Shown here: positions 1 to 4,956 of the stretch, in pieces | Layout: each line of letters starts with the position of its first letter | How positions within the stretch are numbered: the stretch's first letter is position 1 | DNA from: RBG-13-33-26 sp964430085 | GTDB taxonomy: Archaea > Nanobdellota > Nanobdellia > Pacearchaeales > GW2011-AR1 | Length of the DNA stretch: 10,773 bases | Direction of reading: 5' to 3' | Assembly: GCA_964430085.1 (NCBI GenBank) | Contig: CAYSES010000018.1 | Coordinates: forward strand, 1 to 10,773 | The notes under the pieces: generated by a model | What the model was told of the DNA's origin: nothing | Database searches by the model: none | The model's input: the letters and a program-made list of their open reading frames with translations, nothing else | Made by a program: the position numbers and the translations under genes

Positions 1-1
1 G

Positions 2-172
2 GATAATATTAATAATTCAAGTGAAGAAACAAATGCAATTATCACGAAAAATGAAACTATTGAAGTTCCCAGTATACCAACAAATATGATTACTGGAAGC
101 CTTATTGCAACAAGAAGTAATGGAGGAATATTTTCTAATTTTTTCCAGAATGTTATTAACATATTCAAATAA
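2..172 (+). CDS. C-terminal fragment of a secreted or surface protein (5' end outside window)
   Basis: The frame is open from the window edge to a TAA at 170-172 and gives 56 residues. The visible part is rich in Asn, Ser, Thr and Glu with several N-x-S/T sequons (NNS, NSS, NET), as in archaeal extracytoplasmic proteins. It then carries NMITGSLIA and ends in a hydrophobic stretch with aromatic residues, GGIFSNFFQNVINIFK. That tail could be a short membrane-associated or sorting segment; this is inference. It lies only 4 bases upstream of the next gene on the same strand, so the two are probably co-transcribed. No family can be named from so short a piece. Coding is supported by the composition and by the tight spacing. 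Confidence 0.6.
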   Translation, partial: DNINNSSEETNAIITKNETIEVPSIPTNMITGSLIATRSNGGIFSNFFQNVINIFK

Positions 173-176
173 TAAA

Positions 177-1169
177 ATGTCAATTAAAAAAAAACTTATC
201 TTTCTTGAAATAATAACTTTGCTAATTTTAATTCCATTAGTTTATGCAAACAGTTATGGATCTAGCACCTATGGAAATACTGTTTATGGAGAAAATGAAA
301 GCTCTGCTTTATATTGTGGTGATGGCGTATGTAATAATGGAGAAACTTGTTCTTCATGTTCTGCTGATTGTGGAAGTTGCGGTGGAGGACCCAGTGGTGG
401 AGGAAGTTCAGGTACTGCAACTTACCAATGCACCCAGGATTCTAATTGCAAAACAAACCAATATTGTTTTAATCACACTTGTTATGAAGCAGAATGCTTT
501 GATAATTCTGTTTGCAATACAAATGAAGGAGAAACCTGCTGGAACCATAGATGCGTGAAATTATTTGACATGGAAATATTGAATTTTGAATCCCCGGTAA
601 AAGTTGGAGAATTTTTTAATTTTACTTATTTTGTTAAAGCCGTAGCTGAAATCAATGGAGATGTTCAGATTGATTTTTGGATTGAGAACAAAGATCAGAA
701 TAAAATTGCTTCTGGGAGAGATACAATTTATATGTCTGGTTTTGAAGAAAAAACAAAAGCCAAAAAATTATTCTTACCGAGTGATCTTTCTTCAGGAAGC
801 TATATGTTTTATATTCAGGTAACTTATGGCACATATACTGCTGAAGCTCATAGGAACATAGAAATAAACATTGATGAAAATGGATTAGCTACAATAAGTT
901 TAATTCCTGAATTTAATTATCTAACTGTTTATATTATCTCTGTTTTAATCGGATTAGGAGTTTTTATTGTTTGTCTTATTTTTTATTTAGAAAGAAGAAA
1001 AATAAAAAAAGGATTAATCAAAGAAAAGAAATGGATTAAAAAACATAAAATTTCAATTTTAGTTCTTATCTTAATTATAATTATGGGAATTTTGATTTAT
1101 TATTTTAGATGGTACGAACAAATTGAATTATGGTTTGAAAGAATAATCAAATTTAATTTAAATACTTAA
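177..1169 (+). CDS. Cys-rich, Ig-like, membrane-anchored surface protein
   Basis: I chose the ATG at 177 (330 residues) over the in-frame ATG at 105. It gives a clean signal peptide (MSIKKK, hydrophobic core, likely cleavage after VYA at about residue 24), whereas the longer form overlaps the upstream gene. Residues 47-68 form a six-Cys module, CGDGVCNNGETC then SCSADCGSC, followed by a Gly/Ser linker (69-80). A second module at 85-126 has eight Cys. Residues about 131-238 look like a beta-sandwich (Ig/CARDB-like) domain with FWIE and LFLPSDLSSGSY strands. Two membrane helices follow (about 248-270 and 291-310), separated by a very basic loop (272-291), so the Cys-rich and Ig-like parts should face outside. 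The CGDGxCNxGETC module recurs in predicted surface proteins of Pacearchaeota and Woesearchaeota (from memory). The ligand or function is unknown; adhesion to a host or partner cell is only a guess. No TATA box is seen at the usual place, so it is probably co-transcribed with the upstream gene. Confidence 0.85.
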   Translation: MSIKKKLIFLEIITLLILIPLVYANSYGSSTYGNTVYGENESSALYCGDGVCNNGETCSSCSADCGSCGGGPSGGGSSGTATYQCTQDSNCKTNQYCFNHTCYEAECFDNSVCNTNEGETCWNHRCVKLFDMEILNFESPVKVGEFFNFTYFVKAVAEINGDVQIDFWIENKDQNKIASGRDTIYMSGFEEKTKAKKLFLPSDLSSGSYMFYIQVTYGTYTAEAHRNIEINIDENGLATISLIPEFNYLTVYIISVLIGLGVFIVCLIFYLERRKIKKGLIKEKKWIKKHKISILVLILIIIMGILIYYFRWYEQIELWFERIIKFNLNT

Positions 1170-1951
1170 TTAATGTTTATGTCAATTCTCCATCGAAATT
1201 TATAAGGACCAATCTCTCCAGCTTTTTTTATCTTGGAAATTTTTATTTTCTCTTTGTATTTTTTTGCTTCTTCTTTTATTTTATCAATCAAAGAATCTTT
1301 TTCTTTAATCTTACAAAATCCATAATAATATATTCTTGTTCCTTTTTTAGATAATGAGAATGCTTCCTTAAGAAAAGTATCCTTTAATTGCGGGCGCGGC
1401 ATAACTATAACATCAAATTTTTGTTTTAATTTTGGAGCAATTCTTTTTATATCCCCTGGAATTAATTCAATTTTATCCTTAACTTTATTTAATGATATAT
1501 TTAGAGTTGCATATTTATTTGCTTCTCGATTTATTTCATTGGAATAAATTTTTTTTGCTTTTGAATTCTTAGCTATCACAATTGAAAAAGGAGCCACCCC
1601 AGCAAACATAACTAAAACCGTCTCTCCTTTTTTTATCTTGGAAGCAATTTCTTTTCTCTCATTACTTAATCTTGGGGAAAAATAAGTCTTATCTATATTA
1701 AATCTAAAAACACAATTATTTTCTTTGTACAAAACTTCTTTAGTTTTTTCTCCTGCAAGGTATGTTGTAGAATATTTTCTTAATCTCCCTTTAATTTTTC
1801 CTTTTTTTTCAAGAACAGTCCTTATTGCTTTATTTTCTTTGAGAATTTTGTTAGCAAATTGTTTTTTATCCTTGAGTTTTACGTCCTTAGAAAATCTTAC
1901 AACTGCAATATTTCCCAAAACATCAAAAGAATGAAATGTATTTCTTAACAT
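1166..1951 (-). CDS. Trm5/Taw2-family tRNA methyltransferase (COG2520), probably tRNA(Guanine37-N1)-methyltransferase, short form
   Basis: This SAM-dependent tRNA-modifying enzyme has 261 residues. The N-terminus SFDVLGNIAVVRF (8-20) matches the start of the Trm5 D2 domain. FSPRLSNER (91-99) is the family signature with the catalytic Glu (E98). MFAGVAPFSI (115-124) is the SAM-binding loop, NEIN (138-141) follows it, and IYYYGF (207-212) matches the IHYY strand. Trm5 makes m1G37, which prevents frameshifting; Taw2 acts on the same base in wyosine synthesis. Oddities: about 75 residues shorter than Methanocaldococcus Trm5 because the N-terminal D1 domain is missing; VMPRP (183-187) where Trm5 has MNLP with its catalytic Asn; and Val114 where Trm5 usually has Asp before MFAG. 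Family membership is sure, but the exact product (m1G37 or a related modification) is less so. The ATG is supported by a TATA-like box at -21 to -29. Its stop overlaps that of the convergent gene. Confidence 0.8.
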   Translation of the reverse strand: MLRNTFHSFDVLGNIAVVRFSKDVKLKDKKQFANKILKENKAIRTVLEKKGKIKGRLRKYSTTYLAGEKTKEVLYKENNCVFRFNIDKTYFSPRLSNERKEIASKIKKGETVLVMFAGVAPFSIVIAKNSKAKKIYSNEINREANKYATLNISLNKVKDKIELIPGDIKRIAPKLKQKFDVIVMPRPQLKDTFLKEAFSLSKKGTRIYYYGFCKIKEKDSLIDKIKEEAKKYKEKIKISKIKKAGEIGPYKFRWRIDININ

Positions 1952-1971
1952 AATTAGAATAAATAAAAAGC

Positions 1972-1980
1972 ATTATTAAA
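1972..1980 (-). promoter_or_regulatory. TATA box for the Trm5-like gene
   Basis: On the minus strand the box reads TTTAATAAT at -29 to -21 from the ATG at 1951. An archaeal TATA box directs initiation about 25 bases downstream, so the mRNA would begin at or next to the ATG. No Shine-Dalgarno sequence is present. The box lies in the 34-base gap after the upstream minus-strand gene, so this gene may have its own promoter as well as readthrough. Confidence 0.5.
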
Positions 1981-1985
1981 GTATA

Positions 1986-2798
1986 CTATCTTCTTTCTTC
2001 CCTTGCTCTTTCCACCTCTTTCGAAGTTCTCACAGCTTCTCCAGCTTCGGTTCTTTCAGCTTCTGATTTAGCACGCCTCATCTCATTGCCAAGTCTCCAT
2101 ACCATCTTTCTCCATGCCCCATGGAAGAATATAATTAAAAGAACAATTGTAAAAACTCCAAGCGTGATAATCATGCTTAAATTCAAACCAAAATCAATTT
2201 GCCCTGTTACAAATCCACTGATCATTTTATAAAAAAGGATTACTCCAAAAAAAATCCATAAGAAAAATTCTAACAGTGTTTTGGGAAGGCTCATACGTTT
2301 AATTTTTTCATTTGAAAGAAGCATCGTAGAAACAAAGACCATTATTATGAATGGAACAAGAAAAGTTAAGACTATCCCCATCGTTGTATAACTCTGTAAA
2401 ATAGTAAAAACTTCTTGAGGGGTTATATATGCTGTAGCCAAAAAAGCAACTGGAAGGGCTAATAATGCTTGGAATGCTGGTTTTTCTGGAAATTTAGCAA
2501 AATCAAGGGCCCCCCAAATTAAACCTGCTAACATAAAAAAGAGTAAATATTTAGCAATGTTGGTATCTAACTTTCCTTGTTCCCAATTTGCAAACCAATC
2601 AGAAATAAAGCTTGTCCCTCCGCTTGTTTCAGATTGCCCACTAACTGCATGGCCAGTAGGATTCCCAACAAAAGATAATAAAAATGCAAAAACCAAAAAA
2701 GTTGCAACAACCGTAATAACAGCTAATTGACCCTTAAAAGAAGATTTTTTTCTTTTTTTAGAAGTATTTTTTCCCTTTCTCCCCCTCGTCTTTTTCAT
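1986..2798 (-). CDS. Six-helix membrane protein, unknown function
   Basis: This 270-residue protein is not assigned to a named family. A strongly basic N-terminus (residues 1-22, mostly Lys/Arg) leads into a first membrane helix at about 24-44. Next comes a polar Gly/Ser/Thr-rich stretch with NPTGHAVSG (46-54), then helices at about 82-98, 106-125, 139-161, 172-192 and 204-226. The last 40 residues are charged, rich in Arg, Glu and Ala, and look like a helical or coiled-coil cytoplasmic tail. The helix count places both termini inside. FKGQLAVIT (21-29) resembles the Lys-Gly-Gln junction of archaeal class III (pilin-type) signal peptides but lacks the usual Glu at +5, so cleavage is doubtful. 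The start is supported by a TATA box at -21 to -29. It is divergent from another small membrane protein and sits 34 bases upstream of the Trm5-like gene. Confidence 0.8.
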   Translation of the reverse strand: MKKTRGRKGKNTSKKRKKSSFKGQLAVITVVATFLVFAFLLSFVGNPTGHAVSGQSETSGGTSFISDWFANWEQGKLDTNIAKYLLFFMLAGLIWGALDFAKFPEKPAFQALLALPVAFLATAYITPQEVFTILQSYTTMGIVLTFLVPFIIMVFVSTMLLSNEKIKRMSLPKTLLEFFLWIFFGVILFYKMISGFVTGQIDFGLNLSMIITLGVFTIVLLIIFFHGAWRKMVWRLGNEMRRAKSEAERTEAGEAVRTSKEVERAREERR

Positions 2799-2818
2799 AA
2801 GTGAAAAAGAACTTTAAT

Positions 2819-2827
2819 ATTTATAAA
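2819..2827 (-). promoter_or_regulatory. TATA box for the six-helix membrane protein gene
   Basis: On the minus strand it reads TTTATAAAT, preceded by purine-rich AAAGG, a plausible BRE. It sits at -29 to -21 from the ATG at 2798, the geometry of a leaderless archaeal transcript. It shares the 97-base divergent spacer with the promoter of the plus-strand gene at 2896. Confidence 0.65.
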
Positions 2828-2866
2828 CCTTTTTGCATTTGAAGACATAATACAGAAAATAGAAAA

Positions 2867-2875
2867 TTTATAAAA
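2867..2875 (+). promoter_or_regulatory. TATA box for the 177-residue membrane protein gene
   Basis: The sequence TTTATAAAA lies at -29 to -21 from the ATG at 2896, preceded by AGAAAA, a BRE-like purine run. This predicts a leaderless mRNA. The box is oriented away from the opposing box at 2819-2827, leaving 39 bases between the two. Confidence 0.65.
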
Positions 2876-2895
2876 ACAATTTTCTTGTATATATC

Positions 2896-3429
2896 ATGAA
2901 AAAAGGTGTTGCATTATTTTCAATCCTTACTTTGTTAGCAATCGGTTTTATAAGTGCCCAAAATACATTAAGTGATTTACTGGGAGAGATAGATCAATCA
3001 ATAGTAATCTTATTTGCAGTTTTTATGATTGCTTTTGCACTTTCTTTTTTGGCTCTTAATAGAGTTTTCAAGGAAGAAACAATGATCTCGGGAATAATTG
3101 CTGCAGTTTTGGCTTTTCTTGTAACTTATGGTGTGAATAGTAGCGGATTAGATATAGGAAATTTGTTATCAGGAGTTGGTTTATCTGAAACCACATTATT
3201 CGCAGTAATCCCCTTATTAATCATAGCAGGAGCAATCTTTGTTATCATACAAATGAAAAAAGATTCACTATTTGTATTTGGAGGATTGTTGATAGCAGGA
3301 AGCTTTTTTGTTTATACAAAAACTCTTTTCATAGTTGTGGGGATTATTTTGATTTTAGTAAGATTTTTTATAAGAGGAAAAGAAGAAACCCGTAGGCATT
3401 ACCATAATCATTACCGGAGGAGAAGGTAA
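2896..3429 (+). CDS. Small polytopic membrane protein with basic His/Arg tail
   Basis: This 177-residue protein begins with a short signal-like segment (MKKG, hydrophobic core, possible cleavage after FISA at 21). Hydrophobic helices follow at about 35-55, 62-80, 98-119, 124-140 and 142-158. The C-terminus (160-177) is very basic and His-rich: ETRRHYHNHYRRRR. The pattern of an Asp-Gln/Pro-rich loop (IDQS), helices, then NRVFK resembles small membrane proteins common in DPANN genomes, but I cannot name the family. By the positive-inside rule the Arg tail should be cytoplasmic, where it could touch nucleic acid or the inner membrane surface; this is inference. It has its own leaderless promoter, and its stop codon directly abuts the stop codon of FEN1 on the other strand. 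Confidence 0.85.
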   Translation: MKKGVALFSILTLLAIGFISAQNTLSDLLGEIDQSIVILFAVFMIAFALSFLALNRVFKEETMISGIIAAVLAFLVTYGVNSSGLDIGNLLSGVGLSETTLFAVIPLLIIAGAIFVIIQMKKDSLFVFGGLLIAGSFFVYTKTLFIVVGIILILVRFFIRGKEETRRHYHNHYRRRR

Positions 3430-4470
3430 CTAAAACCACTTATCAAGTCCTTTCTGTTGATTTCTTTCAGTAATTTCTCTTAATCTTTCAAGTTGTTTAT
3501 GAACTCTTTCGTCTGAAAAATCATGTTCATTTACAAGAATATTTCTTATTTTCTTTTCATTTAATTTGCCAAATTTAAAGAGAGAATTAATTACATTTGG
3601 CTTGTGAAATAATTTGAAGATTTCTTTCCAGTCAAATTGGTCTCCTTCAGGAAGACTCATTATTTGTTCTTCAACACTTTCAAAAATTAATATAGGCTGC
3701 TTGAATTTTTTAACAATTTGTAAAGCTCTTTTCTGTCCGATCCCAGGAATACCCTTGGGGTTGTAATCTGTTCCTACAAGAATCCCCAAACAAATTAACT
3801 GATCTATGTTAATCTCAAGGGAATTCAAAACTTTTTCAAGTTCAATCATCTCAGGCCTTACTTCCATCCATCCGCTAATTGTTTTTCTTTTTCTTGCCAA
3901 AGTTAAATTCCTGATTAATCTCGGAGCTCCAAAAAGCAGACTGTCATAATCCTGGCTTGCAGATGCATAAATTTCCCCCCGAATTTTAGCAAGGTATGCT
4001 GCTTCTGCTTCCCCCTCACTAGGAGCTTGTACAACAGCAATCCCCATAGCTTCCAAAAGTTCCTTGCTTTCTTTAATCATCTCACTGTTAAGTCTTACCA
4101 ATTGGCTGCTGTATCTTTTCATTGATGCAAAGTCTTCTTCATTCTTCGCTTGTTCATATCTTTCTTTTGCAATATCTCTTGCTCCTTCTCTTATCTGCGC
4201 TGTTCTGTGTTTCATTTCAGGAGGCTTTCCGTCAAAAACATAAACTAGTTTTATTCCCTGTTCCAAAAGAGCAATATTTCTGTAGAAGATTCCAGATAAA
4301 TGACTGGTAATTCTTTTTTTATTATCCATTAAAGGAGTTCCGTCTATTTGTCTTATACTTGATAAAAATTGATACAGTATATTAAAAGCATCAACACAAA
4401 GTGTCTTGCCTTTTAGGTCAGATAATTCTATTTCTTTTCTCGGAATAATTTCTTTTATATTTAATCCCAT
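3430..4470 (-). CDS. fen: Flap endonuclease 1 (FEN1)
   Basis: This structure-specific 5' nuclease removes RNA/DNA flaps during Okazaki-fragment maturation and long-patch repair. At 346 residues it has the normal archaeal FEN1 length. It begins MG, as in the family, where the N-terminal Gly sits in the active site. Metal-binding acids are all visible: D27 (CVDAFN), D80 (VFDGKPP), E152 and E154 (APSEGEAEAAYLA), D174 and D176 (SQDYDSLLFG), and D235 (VGTDYN). A helix-hairpin-helix region follows (KGIPGIGQKRALQIVKKF, 239-256). The last eight residues, QKGLDKWF (339-346), form a canonical PCNA-interacting box, Q-x-x-L-x-x-W-F. It lies downstream of an unrecognised minus-strand gene and shares this neighbourhood with PolB. 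A TATA-like box just before its ATG suggests independent transcription. Confidence 0.97.
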   Translation of the reverse strand: MGLNIKEIIPRKEIELSDLKGKTLCVDAFNILYQFLSSIRQIDGTPLMDNKKRITSHLSGIFYRNIALLEQGIKLVYVFDGKPPEMKHRTAQIREGARDIAKERYEQAKNEEDFASMKRYSSQLVRLNSEMIKESKELLEAMGIAVVQAPSEGEAEAAYLAKIRGEIYASASQDYDSLLFGAPRLIRNLTLARKRKTISGWMEVRPEMIELEKVLNSLEINIDQLICLGILVGTDYNPKGIPGIGQKRALQIVKKFKQPILIFESVEEQIMSLPEGDQFDWKEIFKLFHKPNVINSLFKFGKLNEKKIRNILVNEHDFSDERVHKQLERLREITERNQQKGLDKWF

Positions 4471-4490
4471 TTTAGTTTAATGAATGAGAA

Positions 4491-4499
4491 ATATAAATA
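4491..4499 (-). promoter_or_regulatory. TATA box for the FEN1 gene
   Basis: The minus-strand sequence TATTTATAT is at -29 to -21 from the FEN1 ATG at 4470. It lies immediately after the stop codon of the upstream minus-strand gene (4501-4503); the wider A/T stretch runs into that codon. This suggests FEN1 can be transcribed separately, with a leaderless mRNA. Confidence 0.55.
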
Positions 4500-4500
4500 T

Positions 4501-4875
4501 TTATTGTTGCACTCTCTTTTGGGAATAATTAACCAATTTGTTAAACAATGCACCAATCTTAACATAATTTTTTTCTTTAATGAAATTGTTTAAATTTTTT
4601 ACAATTCTTGTCCCAGAAAAATATTTCGTCAGTAACTCTGTTTTTTCTCCCCAATCAGCACTAAAATTTTTATTAAAAGAAATTTTATTTACCTCATCAT
4701 AAAATTCTTTATAGAGTATAGTGGGAAGAGTTCTTTTTTTAGCAGTTTTTTCATTAGCTCTTTGTTCATTTCTTTCCATCCAATAATTTATCTCTTCTTG
4801 AGCAAAAAGCTTATTTGCTAGTCCTATTTGTATTCTTTCCACTTTCGGATCAGGATTTTCTCCATATTCTTTCAT
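4501..4875 (-). CDS. Unrecognised 124-residue basic protein between FEN1 and PolB
   Basis: I do not recognise this protein. It is soluble, Lys/Asn/Glu-rich and probably mostly helical, with no signal peptide, membrane helix or Cys pair. Visible pieces are an N-terminal half that looks amphipathic (VERIQIGLANKLFAQEEINYWMERNEQRA, split here as residues 12-30 and 31-40), a Lys-rich stretch (TAKKRTLPT, 44-52), then YKEFYDEV (55-62), SADWGEK (72-78) and a C-terminal helical stretch ending NYSQKRVQQ. It is divergent from PolB, sharing an 81-base spacer, and 30 bases upstream of FEN1 on the same strand. That position suggests a replication or repair accessory role, but only by context. A good TATA box at -29 to -21 supports both the start codon and real expression. 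Confidence 0.75.
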   Translation of the reverse strand: MKEYGENPDPKVERIQIGLANKLFAQEEINYWMERNEQRANEKTAKKRTLPTILYKEFYDEVNKISFNKNFSADWGEKTELLTKYFSGTRIVKNLNNFIKEKNYVKIGALFNKLVNYSQKRVQQ

Positions 4876-4895
4876 AATATCTTTTTTTAATAACC

Positions 4896-4904
4896 ATATA
4901 TAAA
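4896..4904 (-). promoter_or_regulatory. TATA box for the 124-residue gene
   Basis: On the minus strand it reads TTTATATAT at -29 to -21 from the ATG at 4875, close to the archaeal consensus. It is back to back with the PolB box at 4928-4936, so the two divergent promoters lie 23 bases apart and could interfere or be co-regulated. Confidence 0.65.
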
Positions 4905-4927
4905 TTTATCTTTTTGGATTACCAACT

Positions 4928-4936
4928 TTTAAATAA
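4928..4936 (+). promoter_or_regulatory. TATA box for the PolB gene
   Basis: TTTAAATAA lies at -29 to -21 from the ATG at 4957. No Shine-Dalgarno sequence is seen before the ATG, only a T-rich run, so a leaderless transcript is predicted. Confidence 0.6.
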
Positions 4937-4956
4937 TAAAAAAGCATTCTTTTTTT

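Noticed and set aside
105..176. In-frame upstream ATG at 105 that would extend the Cys-rich surface protein by 24 residues
   Set aside because: The longer form overlaps the preceding coding frame and buries the signal peptide. The ATG at 177 gives a clean signal peptide and lies 4 bases after the previous stop codon.
1166..4875. Anti-phage, toxin-antitoxin, CRISPR or mobile-element system
   Set aside because: No repeat array, transposase, recombinase, nuclease-helicase module or toxin-antitoxin pair is visible. FEN1 and PolB are cellular replication genes with standard active sites.
4501..4875. Antitoxin or transcription-factor assignment for the 124-residue protein
   Set aside because: No helix-turn-helix, ribbon-helix-helix or zinc motif could be recognised, and no toxin gene is adjacent.
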